A stretch of 64,000 nucleotides of DNA, from contig NZ_BAYX01000005.1 in the NCBI RefSeq assembly GCF_000696095.1, positions 248,001 to 312,000 on the forward strand, in the 5' to 3' direction. This document shows, one piece after another, positions 1 to 8,436 of this stretch. Within the stretch, counting starts at the first letter, position 1; each line of letters begins with the position of its first letter. The stretch is from Rhizobium rhizogenes NBRC 13257. GTDB lineage: Bacteria > Pseudomonadota > Alphaproteobacteria > Rhizobiales > Rhizobiaceae. The translations under genes and the position numbers were made by a program. The notes below the pieces were generated by a model, which did no database searches, was not told the DNA's origin, and was given only the letters and a program-made list of their open reading frames with translations.

Positions 1-1611
1 CTCTTCGAGCAGCTTGATACTTTGAGGATAAGAAAAGACATCGGCCGGATCATATTTGGTCTTGATGCCACGCAAGAGGGGATAGAGATCGCCCCAGTAG
101 TGTGCGCCGAAATCTGGATCGACTGGACTTGGATAGTTTTGGTAGACAAAACCGCTCCAATATGGCTCGATCAGTGCGCGCCATCCCTCGATGTACCCTC
201 CCATGACTTTTTGTTCGCGGGCGTTCAGCCAGAAGACATCAAAGAAAAGGTCGCAATAGACATGGCGGTGAATAAAAGCGTTGCCCGATGTACCAAAGCG
301 CTCGATCGCGCCTCCATAGATCTCCATGGCGACGGTCGTGTAAGGGCTTGGGCTGTGCAGAAAATACTGGATGAGCTTGAGCCAATCCTCCGAACCGAGC
401 TCTCTCGATAGATAGCGGCTGAGCTTCGCTTCCGGTGGCGGCATGGGCGTCATATCTGGCGGAAAGTCCGGCACGTCATACGGCTTGCTCAAGAGCGTCT
501 TGTTGAGCGCCGAATAAGGCTGGCGGTCATAGAGGGCTTGGAGGCTTGCCCCCGGCAGACCCAGAACAGGCTCGAGGATCTTCGCCAGATCCTCCTTGGA
601 TCCACGATACATGCCACGCATCAGCAGATAAGGCTGCTTACCACCCGTTTCGGGGCCTTCGAAGGCCCAAATCATTTGGTAACCTAAGTCGGCAGGTGCG
701 TTTTCGCGCATGAAGTTCTTTTGCAGCCATGCCAGCGCCTGAGCTGCGTATTGCGCGCCGTCATCGGACGAGATGGACCAGCATACCGAGAACCCCGAAA
801 AATCCTTACCCTCATAAAGGCGATATTTTACCCCGAGCAAAACGCCGAAATTGCTTCCTGTTCCACCGCGAATGGCCCAGAATAAATCCCGGTTCTGCGT
901 GGCATCCGCGTAAACCATTCGGCCGTCCGCCAGCATGACACGCACGGCTTCCACCTGGTCGCAGTTCATTCCGAATATGCGCGCGGTAAAGCCATAGCCG
1001 CCGCCCTGCATATAGCCGCCAATGCATACGTCAGGGCAGGCACCTCCTGGCGTATGCAAATCAAATGCCTCGATCTTGGCATTGAACTTGCGGAAATCGG
1101 TTCCTGGGCCGGCCCAGCTTGTTCGGGACAAGGGATCAACAACAACGTCGTTGAGCCTGCTTACATCGATCAGAAATCCGTCCTGGGCCGAAAATCCGCC
1201 AGTGCTATGCCCGCCAGAACGGACAACGACGGGCAAATGCCGCTGGCGAGCCCAAAGCAGGCAGGTCGATACATCTGACTCGACCTCACAATAGACAATG
1301 ATTGCTGGAAAGGCCGAGAACCTTGGATTGGACAGCATTCGGGCCTTGTTATAGTCAGGGTCGCCGGGAAGGACGACTTGACCGACGATAGCATCCTGCA
1401 AGCTCTTTGCATCGGTGATTTCAAGAGCCTGCGTGCCGACATCTTTGCCCTTGAGCAGATCCCATTTTGAAAATTTCAAGCGTAAATGCTTTGCGCGGCT
1501 ATCGTACCAAAGCAATGGCGTCTCCTCATATGATGCAGAATTTTTACCCGGAATATCATGCAAAGGTGCGACCCCGACTATCTCACGGGTGCGCGAATTT
1601 TTAATGCACAT
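1..1611 (-). CDS. FAD-linked oxidase, BBE family (3' end cut by window)
   Basis: The reading frame is open from an ATG at 1611 to the left edge, giving 536 or so residues without a stop. It has a VAO/PCMH-type FAD domain with RSGGHSTGG at about residues 131-139, whose His135 is the usual 8-alpha-histidyl FAD site. GGACPDVCIGGY follows at about 189-200, and its Cys192 sits where bicovalent BBE enzymes attach FAD through cysteine. The C-terminal part carries the BBE signature (YW near an NYP segment, then a KTKYDPADVF segment). Family members oxidise sugars, alkaloids or other alcohols with oxygen; the substrate here cannot be read. The roughly 65 residues before the FAD domain are unusual, no Shine-Dalgarno precedes ATG 1611, and the frame stays open upstream, so the true start is unsure. 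Confidence 0.8.
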   Translation of the reverse strand, partial: MCIKNSRTREIVGVAPLHDIPGKNSASYEETPLLWYDSRAKHLRLKFSKWDLLKGKDVGTQALEITDAKSLQDAIVGQVVLPGDPDYNKARMLSNPRFSAFPAIIVYCEVESDVSTCLLWARQRHLPVVVRSGGHSTGGFSAQDGFLIDVSRLNDVVVDPLSRTSWAGPGTDFRKFNAKIEAFDLHTPGGACPDVCIGGYMQGGGYGFTARIFGMNCDQVEAVRVMLADGRMVYADATQNRDLFWAIRGGTGSNFGVLLGVKYRLYEGKDFSGFSVCWSISSDDGAQYAAQALAWLQKNFMRENAPADLGYQMIWAFEGPETGGKQPYLLMRGMYRGSKEDLAKILEPVLGLPGASLQALYDRQPYSALNKTLLSKPYDVPDFPPDMTPMPPPEAKLSRYLSRELGSEDWLKLIQYFLHSPSPYTTVAMEIYGGAIERFGTSGNAFIHRHVYCDLFFDVFWLNAREQKVMGGYIEGWRALIEPYWSGFVYQNYPSPVDPDFGAHYWGDLYPLLRGIKTKYDPADVFSYPQSIKLLEE

Positions 1612-2023
1612 AATATTATAATGTTTGCATATAGATAACAAATGGAGAATGATCGCGAAGTGGGCTTCGCTTCCGTTGGAGCCGCGATGGGCTAAAACAA
1701 TACGGATGCCCGTGAAACGCAGCTGATCAGGCAATGTACGCGAATGATATCCGATCTTTGCCCATTTGATTCTGATACGGGGCGATCGTGACCAAGGATG
1801 CCAGTTATGGTTCCATAATAAACCTTATGTAACTTCACATATGTGGCAGCTAAGTTGAAACGTCCTGATCTTGCAAATAGGACGGAGGTTGATCCCCTCC
1901 CTAGAAAACGGCCATGCCACACTTGGCAGAGATTCTCCGGAAACAAGTGTTTTTGCGAAACACTCGACCGTCTTTTGTGTTAAGTGCGCTCGATAGAAAC
2001 AGCGATGGAGATTTTTCGCGCCA
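1612..2023. other. AT-richer gap with in-frame open extension of the BBE gene
   Basis: On the minus strand the BBE frame stays open from 1611 up to a TAA at about 1830. The translated piece includes an RGSNGSEAHFAI segment that weakly recalls a glycosyltransferase-28 N-terminus (RGSxGD...) or the end of an IS66 transposase. No ATG or good ribosome site supports it as coding. The rest of the gap, 1830-2023, holds nothing I can name and presumably contains the promoter of the 2024 gene. Confidence 0.3.
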
Positions 2024-2311
2024 ATGATTGAACTAACACCGTCACAGATCGCAGGACTGAAACTTGCGCAGCAAGGAGATCTTTATCCGCAGTCGGCGAA
2101 GAAGTGGACGCACCAGAACGCAACCGTGACCTATGCAAAAACCGACCGTTGGAAAGAACGGCCGCAGAAAATCAAATTCATCAGCGACAAGACATTGGAA
2201 GAATTGAGAGAGCCCGGCTTTCTTGAACGTCTCCACGTCGACGATGATGCCGGAAAGGACGCGTACGCTATAACCATGGCCGGTAAGATCTGGCTTCTGA
2301 AGAACAAGTAG
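2024..2311 (+). CDS. Small hypothetical protein, winged-helix-like pattern
   Basis: A 95-residue protein that I do not recognise by family. It begins ELTPSQIAGLKLAQQGDLYP and ends AYAITMAGKIWLLKNK. That spacing (an opening LTxxQ helix, a middle LxxxGFLERL helix, then a beta-hairpin and an AITxAGKIWL strand) resembles small winged-helix domains, where the C-terminal strand reads 'LTxxGrxxL'. It has no signal peptide and many Lys and Arg residues. It is a single gene, with a minus-strand gene beyond it. A DNA-binding role is only inferred from the pattern. Confidence 0.6.
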   Translation: MIELTPSQIAGLKLAQQGDLYPQSAKKWTHQNATVTYAKTDRWKERPQKIKFISDKTLEELREPGFLERLHVDDDAGKDAYAITMAGKIWLLKNK

Positions 2312-2445
2312 AGCGAAGAACGCATCCGCCGATCTGCCCCTTTCATGGTCTCGGAGGCACACCCGCGATTTCGGGTCGCCCCATTTAAGGGTTCCCACGG
2401 AGTTAAACTTGCTCCCGGATGATGAGCCGCGTGGAGCAAAAAGCG

Positions 2446-2823
2446 TTATTTTTGATCGAACAGATCGCCGCAGGCCTCGCAAGCGAAGTAGATTTCCTGC
2501 TTGCTGCATTGAACATGGCCTGTGGCACCTGCCCGGATCTTCCAGTCACACATTTCCCCACCCCATTTTAGCGTTCCTTCCATGTAACAGGGCGCAAGAT
2601 CATAATCGTCGTGCAGGATTCTAGCGTCGATCTGTTTTGCGCGCTTGAAGAACGCCCGGGCCTTCGCAGCAGTTAAGGCGACATCGGACTTGCGGCACCG
2701 ATCGGGAGCCTCGGAGCGAAAGGCCACGATTTTCAGGTCAGTGATCTGCCGGTCCTGCGCCACAGCGGAACTGCCAAGCAAGGTCGCTGCGATCAGGATG
2801 ATAATTCGAGTATCTATTTCCAT
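2446..2823 (-). CDS. Small secreted Cys-rich hypothetical protein
   Basis: A 125-residue protein starting at ATG 2823. The first 23 residues (MEIDTRIIILIAATLLGSSA then VAQ) look like a Sec signal peptide cleaved after AQ. The mature part has six cysteines, ending with YFACEACGDLF, a CxxC pair that could form disulfides in the periplasm or bind metal. I do not recognise a named family. An upstream ATG in frame at 2874 exists but would bury the signal peptide. The frame is open even further up, to about 2985, with coding-like sequence lacking a start, which suggests a decayed neighbour fused in frame. Confidence 0.6.
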   Translation of the reverse strand: MEIDTRIIILIAATLLGSSAVAQDRQITDLKIVAFRSEAPDRCRKSDVALTAAKARAFFKRAKQIDARILHDDYDLAPCYMEGTLKWGGEMCDWKIRAGATGHVQCSKQEIYFACEACGDLFDQK

Positions 2824-2985
2824 ACACCCGCGATCAATGTCATCCGATTTCAACGATGTATCTAGGCCATTCACCTGGCCTTGGCCATCCAGCGTGAACG
2901 ATTTGACATCGCACGACGGGACGGTGTTGCTCGGCGTCGCCTTTGGATAGTACGGCCAGTGGTTGAAATTGGCGACGCATTCACG
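2824..2985 (-). pseudogene. Coding-like fragment without a start, in frame with 2446 gene
   Basis: On the minus strand, from a TAA at 2986-2988 down to the start of the small secreted protein, the frame is open. It reads like real protein (RECVANFNHWPYYP at its beginning, then a CDVKSFTLDG segment), yet it has no start codon before 2874. It may be the 3' end of an eroded secreted protein whose stop was lost, or chance. Its boundaries are those of the open frame only. Confidence 0.3.
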
Positions 2986-3076
2986 TTACACATCGGACGC
3001 GCGGCGGCCCGGCTTCGTCCCAGGCAACGATCTACCATGACGATCATGGTCCGCTAAACATGTTGAGGAGCCACGC

Positions 3077-5113
3077 ATGCAGACAATCACAAGCTCGCCT
3101 CCCCTGCCGTTGGATGGTCCTGAATGGGCTCGGCTGCGCCAGCAGGAAGACCTGCGAAAGGCGACGCTTGAGCGGCGTTTCGACGAGGTCGAGCACATCA
3201 TGGCAGCGCTCGAAGCGGCGTGGTGGCAGCCTGGTGATTTGCCCGATGACCGCTACACGTTCCTCGCAACCAGCTCCGGCCTTTTTGACAATGCCAGCGT
3301 CGACGCGGCCCTCAGGCTTGAATTGCTGAATGGCTGGATCCAAGCCTATCCAGGCTCCTATCATGCAAGGCAAATTCTCGGTCACTATTATTTTCGCCGG
3401 GCCTGCGACATCCGCACGGCAGCCTGGGCATCCGAGGTTGGTGAGGACCAATGGGTCGCCGCCCACATGGCTTGCGTAACCGCAGCCGAGCATTTGCTGA
3501 AGGCGATGGCGCTCTCGGAGCGACCGGCGCTTGCCGGGGAAACGATGATGCAGATCAGCCAGTATCTAGGTCAGCCAGACTTCGTCGATGCGTTGTTCCG
3601 TGGCTTGCCTGCTGAAAAAACCATGCAGCGCGAGGAGTTTGAGCCGGACCTTTATGAGGCGGCATGTGCTCAGCTTGCCAGACATCGATTAGAGCCGCCC
3701 GGCGTTGTAACGGCGAGGCTTCCCTCCTCTCTTCCGCCCGCGAAAGAGGATGATCTCGAGAACTCCGGCTTTTACTGGCTGCGCTACTGCCTTTCTCTCA
3801 GACCGCGATGGCCGGAGATCCTGGTTGATTACGCGCAGTACCTGAGCCCCAGATGGGGTGGTCGTGATGGAGAGGTCGAAAAATTCGCCACAGGTCCTTT
3901 GTGTTCCGCACTGAGCGAACAGGAACGCAATTCCGTCCGTTGGCCGGGAATTCAGGATGCATTGACGCTCCCTGAATATCCGCAACCGGGCGACGCTCGC
4001 GAGATCGCGGCCAGACAGAAGATTTTCAAGAACTGGCTGGCCCGGGATCTCTCCGATCGCTTGCGGTTCATTTCACTCGGCAAGTACGCCAATTTTACCA
4101 ACTACTCGCTCGCCGATGGGGAACTCGCGCATCAGCGACATGTCGAATCCGTTCGCTATTGCAAGCCGCCCGGAACCTACCCTGCCATTGATGGCCCGTT
4201 TCGCGACTTCACCAATGTGATGCTGATCAAGCATTTCGAGGATCATGAGGGTGCCTATGCCAGCGTCCTGCAAACCGCCGTTCGCCGTTTTGATGAACCA
4301 ACGATGCTCACTGTCGCAGCATTCGCGTGGCAGTTCGGCATGTGGGGGATCAAGGCCGATCCGGCGATTGCCACACGGCTGATCGACCGGGCAGCGCAGC
4401 TCGAGCCGCTCTATGAACCGGATGAATTTTCGCCGATGCATGCTTGCCGGATGATGTGGGACGGAGGGTTTCAAAAGGAGGCGACCTATCTTACCCGCGC
4501 ATTTGCCGAGCGACGCGTCTACTCCGCCGCAGCAAGCATGTACGACATCACAAGAGGGATCCGGCCTGATACCGATCCGGAGTTGCTTGACGGCGAGGAA
4601 GCCGATCACTGGCTCGAGCTCGCCGTCGAGGACGGTGAAGCGGTCGCGCTGCACAATTATGCATGGCGCCTTGAAAATGTTGACGATATTGATCTGACGG
4701 CCCGGGAAAATTTCGAACGCGTCCGCAATTTTTATGTCGGGGCGATGCATGGCGGCGTGGAAATGGCAATGATCAGGGTCGCAAGCGTCGAGCGGCGTCA
4801 CGGAACTACGGAGGAAAAGGAGCAGGCCGTCGCAGCGATGAAATCCCTTGTTACCCACCATGACGACCACATTGCCGGTGAGGCCTATGGCCAGGTCGTC
4901 CTGGCATATAAATACGGCGACGGTGTTCCCAAAAGCGAGTTTGTCGCCATGCAGTGGTTCGACCGTTACAAGGAACTTTTTCCCGACCATTCGACAATGG
5001 AATGGATGGAAACGCAGGTCTACGGATCGACGGGAATGCAAATGGCAGGCCGAGCGTTGAAAGCCTTCTTCCTCGGCAAGAAACTTTCAAGCGAGCATCT
5101 CCCGCCAAAATAA
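3077..5113 (+). CDS. DUF4034/Sel1-repeat-like protein of unknown function
   Basis: A 678-residue soluble protein with no signal peptide; a good GAGGAG ribosome site lies 6 bases before the ATG. Residues about 90-170 (LNGWIQAYPGSYHARQILG and the following RRA helix) fit the DUF4034 pattern of helical repeats. The C-terminal third has Sel1/TPR-like helices, including GEAYGQVVLAYKYGDGVPKS, where the 'YxxGxGVPxD' turn of Sel1 repeats is visible. Such repeat proteins usually act as scaffolds. The next gene, a membrane M48 protease, starts 8 bases after its stop, so the two are probably co-transcribed. No catalytic motif was seen. Confidence 0.75.
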   Translation: MQTITSSPPLPLDGPEWARLRQQEDLRKATLERRFDEVEHIMAALEAAWWQPGDLPDDRYTFLATSSGLFDNASVDAALRLELLNGWIQAYPGSYHARQILGHYYFRRACDIRTAAWASEVGEDQWVAAHMACVTAAEHLLKAMALSERPALAGETMMQISQYLGQPDFVDALFRGLPAEKTMQREEFEPDLYEAACAQLARHRLEPPGVVTARLPSSLPPAKEDDLENSGFYWLRYCLSLRPRWPEILVDYAQYLSPRWGGRDGEVEKFATGPLCSALSEQERNSVRWPGIQDALTLPEYPQPGDAREIAARQKIFKNWLARDLSDRLRFISLGKYANFTNYSLADGELAHQRHVESVRYCKPPGTYPAIDGPFRDFTNVMLIKHFEDHEGAYASVLQTAVRRFDEPTMLTVAAFAWQFGMWGIKADPAIATRLIDRAAQLEPLYEPDEFSPMHACRMMWDGGFQKEATYLTRAFAERRVYSAAASMYDITRGIRPDTDPELLDGEEADHWLELAVEDGEAVALHNYAWRLENVDDIDLTARENFERVRNFYVGAMHGGVEMAMIRVASVERRHGTTEEKEQAVAAMKSLVTHHDDHIAGEAYGQVVLAYKYGDGVPKSEFVAMQWFDRYKELFPDHSTMEWMETQVYGSTGMQMAGRALKAFFLGKKLSSEHLPPK

Positions 5114-5121
5114 GCGTCACC

Positions 5122-7008
5122 ATGGCCACTCCCCTTCCATCACCGCAAGAAGGCAGATGGCGAGCCTTGATCTGGCTCGCCTTTGGCGATGTATCTTTGC
5201 TCGTCTGCGGAGCCGTGCTGGTCCTGTCCCCTCTCCTGCTTGCATTGTGGCTGCCTTCGCGGCTTCTGCTGGTGCTTCTTGCCTTGCCGTCGTTGTCATG
5301 GGTGTTTTACGGGCTGATGGTTCTGCGTGCCTATGCGGCAGTGCCGGCGCCACCGGTATCGAATGGCATATCGCTGGATCTCGGCAAGGTTCCCGCTCTG
5401 GCTGGCGAGCTTGAACGATTGCGGCTTGTCTGCGATGCGCCCGCCTTCACGGCCGTCTATATCAACGCCGAGCTCAATGCCTCCATCTATCAGACAGGGT
5501 CCCGTGCCGGTCAGCCGAAGCATATTCTGGTGCTTGGCTTGCCGCTTCTTGCCTTGCTGACAAGAAAGCAAGCCGCAGTCGTCATCGCGCATGAATACGC
5601 GCATATTTCCCGGCAGCATGGCCATTTTGCGCGTTGGGCCTATGTGACGCGTCAACGCTGGGCGGCGCTTGGCGACTTGCATGAGCGCAATCATCGTCTG
5701 ATCACCGCGCCGCTCAGACTATTTCTCTCCTGGTACGTGCCCCGCATGATGCGCGAGACACTGGAGTTTTCACGCCGTTGCGAGATGGTTGCCGATGCGC
5801 AGGCGATTGCGGTTTGCGGCAACGATATCGCATTCGACGCAGAAGCCGCCCTGGCATTGCGGCAAAGAGCTATGTCTACCCGGTTTTGGCCGGATATATT
5901 TGCGCTAGCGGGTAGTGATGACATCGCTCGGACGCGGCCATTTACGCAGCTTTTGACGGAACCAGCGAACAGTCATCCGCGCGACGGCGCGCAGGCAGCC
6001 GTCTGGCTGCACGAAAGCCTCTGCCAGGAGCCAGATAGTCACAGCACGCATCCTGTCTTTTTCGAGCGCATCGCGGCAACAGGATTTGATCCGGCAGACC
6101 CGCTTCCCGATCATCTGCCCTGGCACCTCGACGAGACTTCGGCGGCCGCAGATTGGCTGGGGGCGGAAGCCTCTGGTATCGCCGCGCAGCTTGATGCCGA
6201 TTGGCGCGAAACCGCGGAACAAGGCTGGCGGGATGCAAAGGAGTGGCGAGCGCATCAACAGCGCGAATTCTCAAATCTCCTGCAGCGTCGCGAACAGCAG
6301 GTGTTTGACGAGCAGGACTGGTTGGAATTGGCGCGACTGGCAGAGACATTTGATCCGGCAGGCACGCTTCGCGCCGAGGCCGTCGCACAAGGATTGCAGC
6401 ATTCCCCCGAAGATCCGGCACTTCTTCAGCTTAAAGCCGGTGATCTACAGCAAAGCGGCGATATCCAAAGCGCGATTTCCATATGGCATCGCATCAGCCA
6501 GAACTCCTCCTCTTCCGAATATCAGGCTCATCGCCATCTTTGCGAACTCTACCTGCGGCTGGGCGACAAGCCAGCGGCGGAGCACCATCGACAGATCGCC
6601 GATCAATTGTGGGCTGGCGAAGATGTAGGTCAATCGGTATCCAAAGGTCTTTTCCCCCACGGGATGGATGCGTCCGAACTCGCCTTGCTGCAAGGCACGC
6701 TTCAGCCGCTTTTCCAGCATGCGCGCGCCATATGGCTTTGCCGCGACACGCCGCCGGATACGGCAAGCCCGCCCCGGTGGTTCCTGTATGTACAGGCCTA
6801 TGACAGCTGGTTCATGCGTCTGGTGGGCAGATTGACCGGAGAGGACGATGTCAATGCTTCCGCCTGCAAGAGGCTGCTCGAGCGTTTGCAGGCGCGGTTG
6901 CATCTCTATCTGGAGGTTCGTTTTATCGGGCCGAACGATCAAATTCCGGGGCATTGCACGACCGGCAGCTTGATTGCCCAAGCCGGTTCGGCTGCGGCGC
7001 ACCATTGA
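5122..7008 (+). CDS. Membrane M48-family zinc metalloprotease with TPR-like C-terminus
   Basis: A 628-residue protein. Two or three hydrophobic segments lie between residues about 18 and 70. The zinc motif HEYAH is at 157-161, followed by CEMVADAQA, whose Glu221 and Asp225 fit the third ligand region (ExxxD) of M48 peptidases. After about residue 330 the sequence turns to helical repeats (DPALLQLKAGDLQQSGDIQS and next helices) resembling TPRs. This order matches BepA/HtpX-like proteases, which degrade or chaperone envelope proteins, but the long C-terminal extension and the partner at 3077 are unlike those housekeeping enzymes. I chose the ATG 8 bases after the upstream stop; longer in-frame starts overlap that gene. 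Confidence 0.85.
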   Translation: MATPLPSPQEGRWRALIWLAFGDVSLLVCGAVLVLSPLLLALWLPSRLLLVLLALPSLSWVFYGLMVLRAYAAVPAPPVSNGISLDLGKVPALAGELERLRLVCDAPAFTAVYINAELNASIYQTGSRAGQPKHILVLGLPLLALLTRKQAAVVIAHEYAHISRQHGHFARWAYVTRQRWAALGDLHERNHRLITAPLRLFLSWYVPRMMRETLEFSRRCEMVADAQAIAVCGNDIAFDAEAALALRQRAMSTRFWPDIFALAGSDDIARTRPFTQLLTEPANSHPRDGAQAAVWLHESLCQEPDSHSTHPVFFERIAATGFDPADPLPDHLPWHLDETSAAADWLGAEASGIAAQLDADWRETAEQGWRDAKEWRAHQQREFSNLLQRREQQVFDEQDWLELARLAETFDPAGTLRAEAVAQGLQHSPEDPALLQLKAGDLQQSGDIQSAISIWHRISQNSSSSEYQAHRHLCELYLRLGDKPAAEHHRQIADQLWAGEDVGQSVSKGLFPHGMDASELALLQGTLQPLFQHARAIWLCRDTPPDTASPPRWFLYVQAYDSWFMRLVGRLTGEDDVNASACKRLLERLQARLHLYLEVRFIGPNDQIPGHCTTGSLIAQAGSAAAHH

Positions 7009-7186
7009 AGGCCACTTTGTCGCCTTGTCGGCGCTGACTTTCTCCGGCCCGATACCCGCAAAGGCGGGCGAAGCAGTCGAAGCGCTCCTCCTCATTGGAG
7101 CAGGCCGCGAAAAGATCGTCGCGTGATCTCACAATTCCTGCTTCGAATTGAATCCGGATCGCATCGGGCTTTGTCAGAGGCTGCAT
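6923..7186 (-). CDS. Small hypothetical protein, last gene of minus operon
   Basis: An 87-residue frame starting at ATG 7186, sharing one base with the TGA of the upstream gene, so translation is probably coupled. A strong AAGGAGG lies 9 bases before the ATG, inside the end of that gene. Residues 1-55 are acidic/basic mixed and include DDLFAACSNEEERFDCFARL. The last 86 bases overlap the 3' end of the M48 gene on the other strand. No domain is recognised. The strong ribosome site makes it likely real, although the C-terminal part could be unconstrained. Confidence 0.5.
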   Translation of the reverse strand: MQPLTKPDAIRIQFEAGIVRSRDDLFAACSNEEERFDCFARLCGYRAGESQRRQGDKVAFNGAPQPNRLGQSSCRSCNAPEFDRSAR

Positions 7187-7623
7187 CAAGTGTTGCCTCC
7201 TTCAGCACATCCCGGAGCTCCGTCATAGGCCACGATCACATAGCGGTCGTGTTGATCGAGCTGGTCTGCATCCACCAGAACATTGACCAGCGAGCCTGAG
7301 GGAGATGCAAGTACGAATGAATAGGGATTTGCACTTTCATCGTTAGGCAACAGCACCGCCGTCTGGACGAACTTGGCGATCTGTGAGCCGCGCTCCAGTA
7401 GGCTTGGTGGTGTCAGCTCTTCCGTCACGTAGATCGAGACGACCTGAGAGAAGTCGGATCCGTCGCCTTCATGGATGACGCATAATACCGCCTTGTCTTG
7501 CGCCTGTGACAGGTCGTTCACCACTTCGATGGCGCTTGTGTCCACACGCAGCACCGCAGCCAGCGCATTTTTTATGAGTGTGGCGTCCATTGGTTGTTCA
7601 GGTGCCACATCCAGCCAGATCAT
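7186..7623 (-). CDS. Hypothetical protein in uncharacterised operon
   Basis: A 145-residue protein beginning MIWLDVAPEQPMDATLIKNA, with alternating hydrophobic strands and no signal peptide or membrane segment. A TTG two codons upstream is possible, but the ATG has a GGGGAT ribosome site at better spacing. Near the end, LVDADQLDQHDRYVIVAYDG suggests a small alpha/beta fold. It sits third in a minus-strand series (9311, 8436, this, 7186) facing the M48 protease gene. The function is unknown; an immunity-like or inhibitor role is only a guess from size and position. Confidence 0.65.
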   Translation of the reverse strand: MIWLDVAPEQPMDATLIKNALAAVLRVDTSAIEVVNDLSQAQDKAVLCVIHEGDGSDFSQVVSIYVTEELTPPSLLERGSQIAKFVQTAVLLPNDESANPYSFVLASPSGSLVNVLVDADQLDQHDRYVIVAYDGAPGCAEGGNT

Positions 7624-7731
7624 ATCCAAATCCCCAGAGGTCTCGGTGCATACAGGTTGTTATTCGGTCAGCACTGACGAAGCTATCCTCCACACACTCA
7701 TTGAGCTAGCCCCAACACGATCCCGGCAACC

Positions 7732-8436
7732 TTAACCGCCGGGCGTAGGATTTGCTCCGATGACGATCATGAAAAGCACGAGAGCTGCGGTCTCCATCCC
7801 CTCTCTCAGAGCCGTCAACGGTCGCAACATGGCATTGAGCCGGCGGTTCCGTTCCAATGCCGGCTGATCGTCAGAGGTGACCAAGACTTCAGATGCCGTT
7901 GGTGCCGTCAGATCTATTCCGGTATACGCCTCGCGACTGTTTACGGGGTATTGCCGCCCTGACAATTCGGTGCTCCAGACCATGTAAAGCGGCGTGTCGA
8001 AATCGCCGGCGACATTTCCATTGGAAGGCACGAAGCCAAGCGCTGCCAGGTCAGCTCTGAGATCGTCAGGCAAGACGCCTTTCTTTGTTTCGCTCAGACT
8101 GGAATCATAGCCGCCGAGCATGATGCTGATCTTGCTCGTTGCCATGCCCGTCGACTGCACCCTTATCGTGCCGAGATAGGCTCTCGTTCCACCGAGCGAG
8201 CTGAGCTGATCATATCGTGTCGACGACAGCTCGTTCAAACGGTTTGGCGGCATTAGAAAATCGTAATCGTGAACAAGTGTCCGCAGGAGCAGGCGTTCAC
8301 CCGAACTGCTGACGTTGAGCGCAACGACAGGTTCGTTCGTTTCCACGGGAGCATCAGGGTAGTTCGGAACAAGAAAGGAAGCGCCGATGACCGTAACCAT
8401 CAGGACGAGAGCGAGTTTCAACAATTTCTTCGTCAA
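7732..8436 (-). CDS. Signal-anchored hypothetical protein, TTG start
   Basis: A 234-residue protein. The start is a TTG overlapping the TGA of the upstream gene (TTGA), so it depends on translational coupling; the next ATG (8400) would cut into the hydrophobic segment. Residues 4-23 (KLLKLALVLMVTVIGASFL) form a signal anchor or signal peptide, and residues about 205-228 form a second hydrophobic stretch near the C-terminus (AALVLFMIVIGA). Between them is a roughly 180-residue, probably periplasmic domain rich in Ser and Asp. No family is recognised. Confidence 0.65.
   Translation of the reverse strand: MTKKLLKLALVLMVTVIGASFLVPNYPDAPVETNEPVVALNVSSSGERLLLRTLVHDYDFLMPPNRLNELSSTRYDQLSSLGGTRAYLGTIRVQSTGMATSKISIMLGGYDSSLSETKKGVLPDDLRADLAALGFVPSNGNVAGDFDTPLYMVWSTELSGRQYPVNSREAYTGIDLTAPTASEVLVTSDDQPALERNRRLNAMLRPLTALREGMETAALVLFMIVIGANPTPGG

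Noticed and set aside
1612..1695. IS66 transposase remnant
   Set aside because: The 28-residue resemblance (GSNGSEAHFAI then CK) is too short and too weak to call a mobile element; no terminal repeats or other transposase parts are nearby.
2042..2509. 155-codon minus-strand frame overlapping the 2024 gene and the end of the 2446 gene
   Set aside because: It is antisense to the small winged-helix-like gene and out of frame with the secreted-protein gene; no motif apart from the GTLKWGD echo.
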